A stretch of 64,000 bases of DNA, taken from contig JACJWY010000010.1 of the NCBI GenBank assembly GCA_020636955.1, positions 1-64,000 of the forward strand, read 5' to 3'. The stretch comes from Thermoleophilales bacterium (GTDB taxonomy: Bacteria > Actinomycetota > Thermoleophilia > Solirubrobacterales > 70-9). A program made the position numbers and the translations under genes. Below, piece by piece: positions 8,291-18,349 of this stretch. The number at the start of each line of letters is the position of its first letter. The stretch's first letter is position 1. Below the pieces are notes generated by a model. That model searched no databases. It was not told the DNA's origin and worked only from the letters and a program-made list of their open reading frames with translations.

Positions 8291-8296
8291 TACCCT
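8291..8296 (+). promoter_or_regulatory. Candidate -10 box of the FAD oxidoreductase gene, leaderless
   Basis: TACCCT lies 7 nt before ATG 8304. The intergenic region also holds an imperfect inverted repeat CCCGGC / GCCGGG at 8240-8265. Confidence 0.35.
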
Positions 8297-8303
8297 CTCC
8301 CCG

Positions 8304-9479
8304 ATGGCAAAACGGGCGACAAAACGAGGTGAAGAGCGAACCGACCTGAGCGGGTCGCGCGATGTTCTCATTTGTGGAGCCAGTTTCGCCGGCTTGATGG
8401 CAGCCCGGCAATTGGCCGGTTCGGGGGCCGATGTGCTGGTAATCGACCGTTACGAGATCGGCGAGCGCCAGACCTCCGCCTGTGCGATCCCGACCGCCTG
8501 GCTTCAGGAACTGGGCCTGATCGAGTCCGAGAAGCAGCGTTTCGACTCGGTCCTGATCCATACGGCCCACGGCTCGATCCGGCTGCCGGTGCCCTGGTCC
8601 TTTTCGACTTTTGACTACCCGAGCTTTTGCGAGCTGCTCTGGGACCAATGCGACGCGGAATTCGAGACAGCCAAGGTCAACGGCAGGTCAGATTCCGAGA
8701 AAACCGGGACCGTGCCGATTGGCGCATCACCGATCTCGATTGACACCGACCGCGGCCCGATCCATGCCCCACTGGTGGTCGACTCTCTCGGCTGGAAGCG
8801 CGTTCTCGCGGGCGGCGCCCACTATCAGCCGCCGGAGGCTCCGCTTTCGCGCGGCCTCGAGGTTCACCCTCCCGGCGGCAACGTCGACCTGGAAGTCTTC
8901 ATCAATCGTCGCTACGTACCGGCCGGCTACGGCTGGTCCTTCCCGGCCGATGACGAGGTCCGGGTCGGGGTCGGCTCTTTTGACCCGCATTTTCCGGTCC
9001 GGCACACAACCGACCTGCTGGCCGACGACATCGAGGTCGGAAAGTCGGCCTACCAGGGAAACTGGATCCCCCACAGACTGCGTCCGGCCACTGCCAACGG
9101 CGTCTTCTTTGCCGGCGACTCGGCTGGCCACTGCTTTCCCCTGACCGCCGAGGGAATCCGCCCGGCGCTCTATTTCGGGGCCGCCCTCGGCATGAAGCTG
9201 CGCGATGTTGTGGACGGAACGGTCACCCGCGAACAGGCCCTTGACGATTATCACTCGTTCAGCGCCGGCCATCAGCGGGCCTTCGACTGGCTGCTGCGGG
9301 CCCAGAAGCTGCTTCCGAAGATCCACCCCCGCCTGGTCAAACCGACCTTGGCCGCTTCCTTCAAGGCGGGCGGTTCCGGCGACTATGCCTTCAACCGGTA
9401 CCTGGGCATCGCCCCGCCCGAATTCGCGGCGCTCGCCAACAGTGCCCTGCGATCATCGCTCGACGAAGTAGCTGCCTGA
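8304..9479 (+). CDS. FAD-dependent oxidoreductase, geranylgeranyl-reductase-like family
   Basis: A 391-residue flavoprotein. The Rossmann dinucleotide fold at about 20-50 reads DVLICGASFAGLMAARQL, with Ser in place of the second Gly of GxGxxG, and ends in VLVIDRYEIG. The second FAD motif is FFAGDSAGHCFPLTAEGIRPAL near 270-290, typical of geranylgeranyl reductases and PHBH-fold hydroxylases. YGWSFPADDEVRVGVGS is the family's substrate-side strand. Reduction of polyprenyl double bonds (lipids or menaquinone) is the usual role in this family, but the substrate is not determined. It diverges from rpsA, and its last 27 nt overlap the convergent mmsA 3' end. Confidence 0.85.
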   Translation: MAKRATKRGEERTDLSGSRDVLICGASFAGLMAARQLAGSGADVLVIDRYEIGERQTSACAIPTAWLQELGLIESEKQRFDSVLIHTAHGSIRLPVPWSFSTFDYPSFCELLWDQCDAEFETAKVNGRSDSEKTGTVPIGASPISIDTDRGPIHAPLVVDSLGWKRVLAGGAHYQPPEAPLSRGLEVHPPGGNVDLEVFINRRYVPAGYGWSFPADDEVRVGVGSFDPHFPVRHTTDLLADDIEVGKSAYQGNWIPHRLRPATANGVFFAGDSAGHCFPLTAEGIRPALYFGAALGMKLRDVVDGTVTREQALDDYHSFSAGHQRAFDWLLRAQKLLPKIHPRLVKPTLAASFKAGGSGDYAFNRYLGIAPPEFAALANSALRSSLDEVAA

Positions 9480-10961
9480 CTCGTGGCCCCCTGAGAAGTA
9501 GCGGCTGGTAATCGTCTTCTTGCGGGTGAAGAACTCGACTCCGTCGAGACCGTGGGCGTGGAGGTCGCCGAGGAACGACGCCTTCCAGCCGGAGAATGGG
9601 AAGAAGGCCACCGGGGCGGCGACGCCGATGTTGACCCCGACCATTCCGACTTCCACGTCATGGCGGAACTTGCGGACGGCGGAAGCCGACTCGGTGAAGA
9701 TCGAGACGCCATTGCCGAAGGGACTTGCGTTCACGGTTTCGATCGCCTCCTCGAGGGTGTCGACGTTGACCACCGCGAGGACCGGGCCGAAGACCTCCTC
9801 GGAGACGATCGGGTCGTTCTTCTTCACCTCGTCGAGGATGGTCGGGCCGACATAGGAACCTTCGGGGTCGGCGCCCTCCGGGTTGCGGCCATCAAGCAGA
9901 ACCTCGGCCCCGTCCCTGACCGCCTGGTCGATCCAGCCATTGATCCGGTCGCGGGCATCACAGGAGATGACCGGGCCGACGTCGGTGCCCTCTTCGAGTC
10001 CGTCGCCGACCTGGAGTTTCTTCGAGGCCTCGACCAGAGCGGGGATCACGTGGTCATGCGCGGAGCCGACGGTGACGATTACCGAACCCGCCATGCAGCG
10101 CTGTCCCGCGGCCCCGAAACCGGAGCCAATCAACCCGTTGACGGTCGGTTCAACCACCGCGTCAGGGCAGATCACCATGTGGTTCTTGGCCCCGCCGAGC
10201 GCCTGGACCCGCTTTCCGGTCTGGGCGGAGCGCTCGTAGACGAGGCGCGCCACCGGGGCCGAGCCCACGAAGGAGATCGCGTCGATGTCCGGGTGGTCGA
10301 GCATTCCTTCCACGACTTCGCGGCTGCCGTTGACCAGGTTCACGACACCTTCCGGGAGGCCGAGCTCGTCGATGATGCCGAAGACCATCTGTTGGGTCAT
10401 CGGCACCTGCTCGGAGGGCTTGAGGACCACCGTGTTGCCGCAGGCGATCGCGAACGGGAGAAACCAGAAAGGCACCATTGCGGGGAAATTGAAGGGCGCG
10501 ATGATGCCGCAGACGCCGACCGGCTGGCGAATCGTCTCGGCGTCCACACCGCGGGCCACGTCTTCCAGGACCTTGCCCTGCATCGTGGTCGGGATCGCGG
10601 TGGCAGCTTCGACCATCTCGATCATGCGTCCGACCTCGGCGGTCGCGTCAGGAAGAGTCTTGCCCATCTCGGTCACGACCTGACGGGCGATTTCGTCCTT
10701 CCTCGCCTCCAGCTTCTCACGCAGGGTGAAAAGCATCCGGGCCCGCGCGATCGTGCTTACGCCCCGCCAGGCGGGAAGCGCTTCGCGAGCGGAGCGAACT
10801 GCCTCGTCGAGATGGCTGGCAGTCGAATAGGGAACCCTCGCGACGGTCTCTCCGTTGGCCGGGTTGATCACGTCATGGAGCTCGGCACCATCTGCTTCGA
10901 TCCACTTGCCGCCGACGTAATTCTCAAGCGTGTTGATTCCGGTTTCGGTGCTGACGGTCAT
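9453..10961 (-). CDS. mmsA: Methylmalonate-semialdehyde dehydrogenase (CoA-acylating)
   Basis: Converts methylmalonate or malonate semialdehyde plus CoA and NAD to propionyl-CoA or acetyl-CoA, in valine, beta-alanine and inositol breakdown. The 502 residues show the aldehyde dehydrogenase fold: GIIAPFNFPAMVPFW near 150, the NAD-binding FVGS, and GGAKNHMVICPDA, where the subfamily GGAKNH replaces the usual ELGGK. The catalytic Cys is in GAAGQRCMAGS and EEVFGPVL lies near 395. GAGGAGG lies a few nt before the ATG, a strong ribosome site, in contrast to most of the leaderless neighbours. No other catabolic genes adjoin it. Confidence 0.93.
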   Translation of the reverse strand: MTVSTETGINTLENYVGGKWIEADGAELHDVINPANGETVARVPYSTASHLDEAVRSAREALPAWRGVSTIARARMLFTLREKLEARKDEIARQVVTEMGKTLPDATAEVGRMIEMVEAATAIPTTMQGKVLEDVARGVDAETIRQPVGVCGIIAPFNFPAMVPFWFLPFAIACGNTVVLKPSEQVPMTQQMVFGIIDELGLPEGVVNLVNGSREVVEGMLDHPDIDAISFVGSAPVARLVYERSAQTGKRVQALGGAKNHMVICPDAVVEPTVNGLIGSGFGAAGQRCMAGSVIVTVGSAHDHVIPALVEASKKLQVGDGLEEGTDVGPVISCDARDRINGWIDQAVRDGAEVLLDGRNPEGADPEGSYVGPTILDEVKKNDPIVSEEVFGPVLAVVNVDTLEEAIETVNASPFGNGVSIFTESASAVRKFRHDVEVGMVGVNIGVAAPVAFFPFSGWKASFLGDLHAHGLDGVEFFTRKKTITSRYFSGGHESGSYFVER

Positions 10962-11078
10962 GCGGCCTCCTCGGGGAAAACGGGTCAGCTTCAGGCTAAC
11001 GCGCCGACCGCCCGGGGAAAGTGGACATTCCGTGACCTCTCCCGACGAGGTCTTACGAAACGTACAAACCGGAAATTC

Positions 11079-11543
11079 TCAGTCCTTCGTGTAAATCAGG
11101 CTGGTCAGCTTGCCGCCAACGACCAGGTTGCCCTGGCTGAGTTCGTAAGGGACATCGCCCCGGAGCACCTTCGAGACATAGGTCTCGATCTGGTCGGGGA
11201 GGTTCCCGCAGGACTTCTTGGTCATCGCGATCGGACCAAAGTCGATCGTCGTCTCGCCGATCTTGGCCGAGCCGCTCCCGTTGTTACAGCCACCGAAGAC
11301 CTCCACCTGACCGTCGTCGAACTTCAGGGTGGGCGGTTCCACCGTATTGGGGAGGCTGGTCGCCGCCCCATGCGAGGCGATGTTCAACAGGGTCCAGGTC
11401 ACGCCGTCTATTTCGGCAGCGGCCTTGCTGCTACCCGTTGAACCCGTTGAATCCGAATCATCCGAACCGGAACCGCAGGCGACAACGCCCGCGCCAAGGG
11501 CCAGGACCAGAAATATCGCCAACGCTCTCCTCACCGTGGTCAT
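11079..11543 (-). CDS. META-domain lipoprotein
   Basis: From the ATG at 11543 this is a 154-residue lipoprotein: MTTVRRA, a hydrophobic helix, then lipobox GVVACG at about 20-25 and a Ser/Asp/Gly linker. The META domain (HslJ-like) follows: VTWTLLN, PTLKFDDGQVEVFGGCNNGSGSA, GPIAMTKKSC. META proteins are secreted, and HslJ is linked to heat and novobiocin resistance, but the biochemical role is unknown. The same frame is open 129 nt further upstream, but that part would lie before the signal peptide, and TAATCT sits 7 nt before this ATG. Confidence 0.82.
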   Translation of the reverse strand: MTTVRRALAIFLVLALGAGVVACGSGSDDSDSTGSTGSSKAAAEIDGVTWTLLNIASHGAATSLPNTVEPPTLKFDDGQVEVFGGCNNGSGSAKIGETTIDFGPIAMTKKSCGNLPDQIETYVSKVLRGDVPYELSQGNLVVGGKLTSLIYTKD

Positions 11544-11550
11544 GCCTTCC

Positions 11551-11556
11551 AGATTA
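11551..11556 (-). promoter_or_regulatory. Candidate -10 box of the META lipoprotein gene, leaderless
   Basis: TAATCT lies 7 nt before ATG 11543. It supports that start over the longer frame. Confidence 0.35.
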
Positions 11557-11585
11557 GGCGAAACCGGGCGGAGAGTCGCTGAGGG

Positions 11586-11591
11586 TACCGT
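11586..11591 (+). promoter_or_regulatory. Candidate -10 box of the broken MFS gene, leaderless
   Basis: TACCGT lies 6 nt before GTG 11598. Confidence 0.3.
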
Positions 11592-11597
11592 CATCGG

Positions 11598-12824
11598 GTG
11601 ACGTCTACCCCGGAAAAGGTCCAGCGGATCTATCTGACCCTGATGCTGGGCAACACCGGCCGCTTCCTTCATCTGGGGATCAACACGATCTTCCTGCTCG
11701 ACGCGGGGCTTTCGAACCTGGAGGCCTTCGCGGCCAACGCTTTCTTCACCGCGGGAATGGTGCTCTTCGAGATCCCGACTGGGGTTGTCGCCGACACCAT
11801 CGGCCGTCGGGTCTCATACATGGCAGGCACCCTGACCCTGATGGCGACCACCCTGCTGCACGTGATGCTCTGGGAGATCAACGGACCGTTCTGCCTGGGC
11901 CGTGGTCTCCTGCTGCTCGGGCTCCTTCACCTTTTTCTCCGGGGCGGTCGACGCCTGGCTGGTCTGATGCCCCTCGACGCGACCGGATTCACCGGTGATC
12001 TGAGAAGGTCTTCGGCCGCGGCATGACCGTGACCGGCATCGAGGATGCTGACCGGCTCGGTAATCGGCGGCTACGTCGCGCAGGTGACCAGCCTTGAGTG
12101 CCTTTTCGTGATGAGGGCAGCGGTCCTGCTGGTCATGTTCTTTTTCGCCGGATGGGCGATGAAGGATCTCGGATTTACGCCCCGCAAGTCCGAGAGCACG
12201 CTCGGCGAGATGAAATCAATCACCAGAAACTCGATTCAGTACGGCTGGCGGGTTCCCCCGGTCAAGTGGATCATGCTGGCCGCACCCTTCACCGCCGGGG
12301 TGGGCATCTACGCCTTCTACGCGCTGCAGCCGTACCTGCTGGAGCTGGTCGGCGACCCGAACGCCTACGGCATCGCCGGCATTACGGCGGCCCTGGTCGC
12401 GGGCTCCCAGATCGTCGGCGGCTTCCTCGCGCCGGTCATCCGCAGGCGGTTCCGGCTTCGCACCTCCGCCCTCCTGCTCGCGGTCGCCGCGGGCGCCGTC
12501 GCCCTCGGCCTGATCGGGGTGATCGAACAGTTCTGGGTTGCGGTCGGGCTGATCGCGGTCTGGGCGATGCTCTCTTCGGCGGCGACCCCGATCCGCCAGT
12601 CCTACATCAACGGCATGATCCCCTCGAAACAGCGGGCGACCATACTTTCCTTCGACTCGATGCTGGGTTCAACCGGTGGCGTGGTCGTACAGCCGGCACT
12701 TGGCCAGGTCGCCGATACATCCGGCTACGCGACCTCCTACATGTACGGCGCGATGGTCACGGTCTTTGCCCTCCCCTTCATCTTCCTCTCCCGCCGGCAA
12801 AGACCCGCCGCCGATAGCGGCTGA
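11598..12824 (+). pseudogene. MFS transporter broken by clustered frameshifts
   Basis: The ends are clean and in the same frame. 11598-11891 encodes helices 1-3 (GNTGRFLHLGINTIFLLD, FEIPTGVVADTIGRRVSYMAG) and 12045-12824 encodes the rest (GVGIYAFYALQPYLLELVGD, PIRQSYINGMIPSKQRAT). Between them, coding similarity hops frames at least five times: WAVVSC in frame +1, DALDATGF in other frames, SEKVFGRGMTVTGI in another. Stops occur at 11965 (TGA) and 12024 (TGA). The indels cancel, so both ends share one frame. Either the gene is recently dead or this 150-nt patch is badly sequenced. The intact parent would be a GTG-started protein of about 410 residues. Confidence 0.8.
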
Positions 12825-12828
12825 TGGT

Positions 12829-13230
12829 TCAGGCCCGTTCGAGCAGGACGATCGGGATCGGGCGCTCGGTGGCCGCCTGATAGTCGTTGTAGGCGGGCCA
12901 CTGCTTGACCATCTGCGGCCAGATCTCTGCCTTCTCTTCTTCGCTCGCGGTGCGGGCATTCGCGGTGAACCTGTCCGCCTTCACCTGCACTTCGACCGTC
13001 GGGTCGGCTTCCAGATTGAGATACCAGGCCGGCGGCTCGTCGGCTCCGCCCTTCGAGGCAACGATCGCGTAGGCATCGCCGACCGGGTCATAGATCAGCG
13101 GCGTGGTCCGCTGCTGGCCTGATTTGCGCCCCGTGGTGGTGAGCAGCAGGGTGTGGGTGCCCTGCCACTCATGCCCCTCTTCGCCGTCGGTGGCCTGATA
13201 ACGCTCGACATGCTCCTGTCCGAACAACAT
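12829..13230 (-). CDS. Ddn-like F420(deazaflavin)-dependent nitroreductase family protein (DUF385)
   Basis: A 133-residue single-domain protein of the split beta-barrel Ddn/FDOR family, which uses reduced F420 for hydride transfer. Signatures are LLLTTTGRKSGQQRTTPLIY, where the basic residues contact the cofactor phosphates and tail, ASKGGADEPPAWYLNLEADP, and AYNDYQAATERPIPIVLLER at the end. Genes of this family are almost confined to F420-making actinobacteria and relatives. Substrates range from quinones to nitroimidazoles and cannot be assigned here. It runs convergently into the broken MFS gene, 4 nt apart. Confidence 0.9.
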   Translation of the reverse strand: MLFGQEHVERYQATDGEEGHEWQGTHTLLLTTTGRKSGQQRTTPLIYDPVGDAYAIVASKGGADEPPAWYLNLEADPTVEVQVKADRFTANARTASEEEKAEIWPQMVKQWPAYNDYQAATERPIPIVLLERA

Positions 13231-13236
13231 GATCCG

Positions 13237-13242
13237 ACCATA
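13237..13242 (-). promoter_or_regulatory. Candidate -10 box of the Ddn-like gene, leaderless
   Basis: TATGGT lies 6 nt before ATG 13230, the same box and spacing as at uvrB. Confidence 0.45.
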
Positions 13243-13267
13243 GCCCCGGACGGGCCTGCCCGCAAGG

Positions 13268-14182
13268 TCAGCCCGTGGCGAGGAAGGTGCCGGCCAGCAG
13301 GGCCACCGCCGCGGCGAGGCGGATGCCGTTGACCGGGATTTGCTTCAGACCGAACGCTCCGAACCGGTCGAGAACGAGCGAGCCGATCAATTGTCCGGTG
13401 ACCAGAGCGGAAGTGAGACTGGCGGCGCCGATCTCCGTCACCGCGGCGAGCGACGAAACCACGACGACGACCCCGATCAGGCCGCCGAAGTAATAGTAGA
13501 AGCGAGGATCGCCGATTCGCTTCAGGCCAGGCGCCTTGCCGGTTGCCAGGACCAGCAGACCGAGCAGCAGGGTCCCCACCGCGAAGTTCACGAATCCGGC
13601 CGGGAAGTCGCCGACCCGGGTTGCGAGTTCGCTGTTGATCGGGTGCTGGAGGCCGACCAGGGCCGCCGAGAAAAAGATCAGGGCGACGAAAACGGCACGC
13701 TGGCGCCGGTCTGAAACCGGAGCCGAAGATGAAGCTTCCTCCCGGCTGTAGAGCATGGCCAGGGCGCCTCCGAGCAGCAGCAGGAGACCGAGCACCCGGG
13801 GCCCGGTGACGTCGTGAACCTCGATCCCGAACCAGCCGTAATGGTCTACCGCGACCGAACAGGCGAGCTGCCCGGTGATCGTGGTCGCCGCGACCACGCC
13901 CGCGCCGATCCTGGAGATCGTGATGGTCGCCAACGCAACGTATGTGGCGCCGATCAAACCTCCCGTGAATTGCCAGGCCGGTACTTCGCCGATTGACCCC
14001 AATCCGCCGATCGTGCCGCCAATCAGGATGATCAGGAAAAGCGCAACCATGCCGACGCCGAAGCTGACGAAGGCCGCGGCAAGCGGCCCGGTCGAACGCC
14101 CGAGGCCGCTGTTGATCGGTGCCTGGGAGGCGAAGAGTATGCCGACCAGGACGATCAGCAGGGCAACCAAAGCGGAACTCAT
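13268..14182 (-). CDS. DMT-superfamily inner membrane transporter (DUF606/YdcZ type)
   Basis: The 304-residue protein from ATG 14182 has ten likely helices arranged as two homologous halves. Each half opens with the YdcZ-like pattern (SQAPINSGLGRSTGPLAAAFVSFGVG in part near residue 20; LQHPINSELATRVGDFPAGF in part near 170) and each contains a TGQL motif near a helix (TITGQLACSVAVDHYGWFG, VTGQLIGSLVLDRFGAFG). This is an internal duplication of a five-helix unit. The longer reading from 14236 would overlap polA and begin with a charged stretch, so it is rejected. It follows polA by 16 nt in the same direction. Substrate unknown. Confidence 0.85.
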   Translation of the reverse strand: MSSALVALLIVLVGILFASQAPINSGLGRSTGPLAAAFVSFGVGMVALFLIILIGGTIGGLGSIGEVPAWQFTGGLIGATYVALATITISRIGAGVVAATTITGQLACSVAVDHYGWFGIEVHDVTGPRVLGLLLLLGGALAMLYSREEASSSAPVSDRRQRAVFVALIFFSAALVGLQHPINSELATRVGDFPAGFVNFAVGTLLLGLLVLATGKAPGLKRIGDPRFYYYFGGLIGVVVVVSSLAAVTEIGAASLTSALVTGQLIGSLVLDRFGAFGLKQIPVNGIRLAAAVALLAGTFLATG

Positions 14183-14198
14183 CGCTCGATCCGGGCGG

Positions 14199-16811
14199 TT
14201 ACTTGGCGGCCAGCCAGCTTTCGCCGGAGCCTGCATCGACTTCCAGCGGCGGATCGAGGTCGAAAGCCCCGACCATTTCCCTGCGGGCCAGTTCGGTAAC
14301 CGCCTCCGCCTCTTCGGCCGGACCCTCGAACAGCAACTCGTCGTGGATCTGGAGCACGAGCCGGCTTGAGAGACCTTCCTCGAGCAGCGCCTCGTGGCAG
14401 CGGATCATCGCAATCTTGATTATGTCGGCGGCCGTGCCCTGCACCACGGTGTTCATCGCGAGCCGGACTCCCTGGGCGCGGATCTGGGCCTGGTTGGAGC
14501 GCAACTCCGGCAACGGACGCCGACGACCGAGCAAGGTCTTGACGAATCCTGATTCGGTCGCTTCCTCCACAACCCGCTCGCGGAAAGCGGTCACCGCCGG
14601 GAACCGCTCGTGGTAGCGCTTCACGAACTCCTCACCCTCGGCCCGCGGGATGTTCAGGCGGTCCGCCAGTCCGAAGCCGGTCAGCCCGTAGACGATCCCG
14701 AAGTTGACCATCTTCGCTTTCGAGCGCTGGGTCTGGTCAACCTCCGACGGGTCGATTTCGAAAACCTGGGCGGCGGTCGCGGAGTGAACGTCCTCACCCG
14801 CCCGGAAGAAGCCTTTCAGCACTTCCTCATCGGCAACATGGGCGAGCACCCGCAGTTCAACCTGGCTGTAGTCGAGCGAAGTCAGCAGGTTGCCGGACTC
14901 GGCCACGAAGCAGCCCCTCAGCGGCCGGCCCACCTCGGAACGGATCGGAATGCTCTGCAGGTTCGGCTGGATCGAGGAAATCCGGCCGGTCGGGGCGGCA
15001 ACCTGCATGAAGGTCGTGTGAACCCGGCCGGTGGCCGGATCGATTGCCGCCGGCAGCGGCTCGAGGTAAGTGTTCTTGAGCTTGGTCAGCTCCCGCCATT
15101 GCTCGATCAGGGCGACAATCGCATGTTCTTCGCGAATCTGGGCGAGTACCCGGGCATCGGTCGAAAAACCGGTCTTGCCCTTTCGCTTGCGGGTCAGGCC
15201 GAGCTCCTCGAAAAGGACCTGCCCCACCTGCTGGGGCGAGCCAATCGTGAACTCGTGCCCGGCCAGTTCATGGATCTCTGTCTCAAGCGCCAGGATCCGC
15301 TCTTCGAGGCCGGAAGCCATTTCGGCGACCCGTTCACGATCGAGCTTCAGGCCGATTCGCTCCATCGCGGCCAGCACCCGGATCAGGGGCTGCTCGACCT
15401 GCTGGAGCAGGTCGAGAAGTCCCGCTTCCTCGAGCTTCGGGCGCTGGACCCTGGCCAGGTTCCAGACCGTGGCCGCGATCTCCGGGGCGATCGAACCGTC
15501 GTCGGACTCGTCGGCGATCAGCGACATCTGGGCGTCATCTCCGTCGATTCCGGAGGGAGCCAGACCAGCCTGGACCGCCAGCTCGTCGAGGTGATAATTC
15601 CGCCGGGAAGGTTCCAGCAGATAGGCCGCAACCAGGGTGTCGTGGCTGATAACCGGTCCCTTTTCGGTCGCTTCAAGGGCTGCCAGCAGGCCGACCCGCT
15701 GACCCCCGACCGCCTTGATGTCATGGGCGATTAACGGTTTGCCCTGGACCATCCCGGCCAGCTCTTCCGCGTTTGCCTCGCCGCCGACTACCGTCCGGCC
15801 GTCGGTGGCAGCCCAGCCGCCGTAAAGCTCGACCGCAATCGGGCCGTCGGCCAGCTCCTCCACCCCGCCGTCCGAAACTTCGACCTCGGCGGGCGCCGGG
15901 GCCTCCTCCGGAGTTCCGGGGATTTCCTCATCCTCCAGAGCCTCTTCCAGCCGTTTCATCGCGGCCCTAAGTTCGAACCCGGTCATGAACGACCTCAGGC
16001 CTTCGCGGTCCGGGGTCCGGGCCATCAACTCGTCGATGTCGACCCCGGTTTCCACTTCGAAATCCATGGTCGCCAGTTGCTTGGAGATCCGGGCATCATC
16101 GGCGAACTCGGTCAGGTTCTCCTTCCGCTTCTTGCCGGAGACCTCGTCCACTCTGGCGAGGGTTTCTTCCAGCGACCCGAACTGATCCAGCAATTGTGCG
16201 GCCGTCTTCTCGCCGATTCCGGGAACCCCGGGAATGTTGTCGGAGGTGTCGCCGCGGAGGCCCATCAAGTCGGTGACCAGCTCCGGGTAAACCCCGTACC
16301 TTTCCCTGACCGCCTCCCTGTCGTAAAGCTTCGTTTCGGTCACGCCCTTCGAAGTGCTCATCACCTGGACCGTGTCGGTCACCAGCTGGTAAGCGTCGCG
16401 GTCGCCGGTGACCACCACCACCGGTATGTTCACCGCCGAGGCCTGGCGGGTCAGAGTCGCGATCACGTCATCGGCTTCGTAGCCGTCGACCTTCACGTTC
16501 GTGTAGCCGAAGGCCTCGACCATCTCCAGGAGGTGCGGCCACTGCTGCCGGAGCAGATCCGGCTTCGGCGGGCGCTGGGCCTTGTACTCGGGGTAGACGA
16601 CCTCGCGACCCGACATGCCGGCGTCCCAGGCGACGGCGATCTGCCGGGGACGGTAATCGGCGATCAGCTTGACCAGCATCGAAGCCAGACCGAAGATAGC
16701 GTTGGTCGGGCGACCGTCCGCCGTGGCCATCGAGTCCGGCAGGGCAAAGAACGCCCGGTAGGCCATGCTGTTGCCGTCGATCAGAAAAAGGGAGGGGTTC
16801 TCTTCAGGCAC
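14199..16811 (-). CDS. polA: DNA polymerase I
   Basis: 870 residues acting in Okazaki-fragment maturation and repair synthesis. The N-terminal 5' nuclease (about 1-290) shows LFLIDGNSMAYRAFFALP, DGYEADDVIATL and the helix-hairpin-helix GVPGIGEKTAAQLLD. The middle 3'-5' exonuclease-like domain (about 310-480) lacks the DxE metal site (PIAVELYGG in its place), so proofreading is predicted to be lost, as in Taq and mycobacterial enzymes. The polymerase domain carries motif A LDYSQVELR near 645, motif B RSKAKMVNFGIVYGLTGFG and motif C LQIHDELLFE. Start is GTG, with TATGAT 6 nt upstream. It diverges from the malic enzyme gene. Confidence 0.97.
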   Translation of the reverse strand: MPEENPSLFLIDGNSMAYRAFFALPDSMATADGRPTNAIFGLASMLVKLIADYRPRQIAVAWDAGMSGREVVYPEYKAQRPPKPDLLRQQWPHLLEMVEAFGYTNVKVDGYEADDVIATLTRQASAVNIPVVVVTGDRDAYQLVTDTVQVMSTSKGVTETKLYDREAVRERYGVYPELVTDLMGLRGDTSDNIPGVPGIGEKTAAQLLDQFGSLEETLARVDEVSGKKRKENLTEFADDARISKQLATMDFEVETGVDIDELMARTPDREGLRSFMTGFELRAAMKRLEEALEDEEIPGTPEEAPAPAEVEVSDGGVEELADGPIAVELYGGWAATDGRTVVGGEANAEELAGMVQGKPLIAHDIKAVGGQRVGLLAALEATEKGPVISHDTLVAAYLLEPSRRNYHLDELAVQAGLAPSGIDGDDAQMSLIADESDDGSIAPEIAATVWNLARVQRPKLEEAGLLDLLQQVEQPLIRVLAAMERIGLKLDRERVAEMASGLEERILALETEIHELAGHEFTIGSPQQVGQVLFEELGLTRKRKGKTGFSTDARVLAQIREEHAIVALIEQWRELTKLKNTYLEPLPAAIDPATGRVHTTFMQVAAPTGRISSIQPNLQSIPIRSEVGRPLRGCFVAESGNLLTSLDYSQVELRVLAHVADEEVLKGFFRAGEDVHSATAAQVFEIDPSEVDQTQRSKAKMVNFGIVYGLTGFGLADRLNIPRAEGEEFVKRYHERFPAVTAFRERVVEEATESGFVKTLLGRRRPLPELRSNQAQIRAQGVRLAMNTVVQGTAADIIKIAMIRCHEALLEEGLSSRLVLQIHDELLFEGPAEEAEAVTELARREMVGAFDLDPPLEVDAGSGESWLAAK

Positions 16812-16817
16812 CGGACG

Positions 16818-16823
16818 ATCATA
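16818..16823 (-). promoter_or_regulatory. Candidate -10 box of polA, leaderless
   Basis: TATGAT (5 of 6 to consensus) lies 6 nt before GTG 16811. Confidence 0.55.
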
Positions 16824-16865
16824 GGCGCTGGCGCCGTCGGGACCGGCCCGCTGCCGGGACCTTCA

Positions 16866-16871
16866 TATGAT
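16866..16871 (+). promoter_or_regulatory. Candidate -10 box of the malic enzyme gene, leaderless
   Basis: TATGAT lies 6 nt before ATG 16878. It mirrors the polA box 43 bp away. Confidence 0.55.
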
Positions 16872-16877
16872 GGTCCG

Positions 16878-18329
<1,452 letters not shown>

Positions 18330-18349
18330 TCAGAGAGCACTTCGGCTGG

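Noticed and set aside
9552..11441. A 629-codon plus-strand open frame opposite mmsA
   Set aside because: It is the complement of a well-conserved aldehyde dehydrogenase. In GC-rich DNA the antisense frame stays open. Its protein has an odd composition and no motif.
13268..14236. A longer start for the DMT transporter
   Set aside because: It would overlap the polA 3' end by 38 nt and add a charged, non-family N-terminus.
16077..16877. An 800-nt upstream extension of the malic enzyme frame
   Set aside because: It lies opposite polA and has no ACT or malic enzyme similarity. ATG 16878 with TATGAT 6 nt before it gives the family length.
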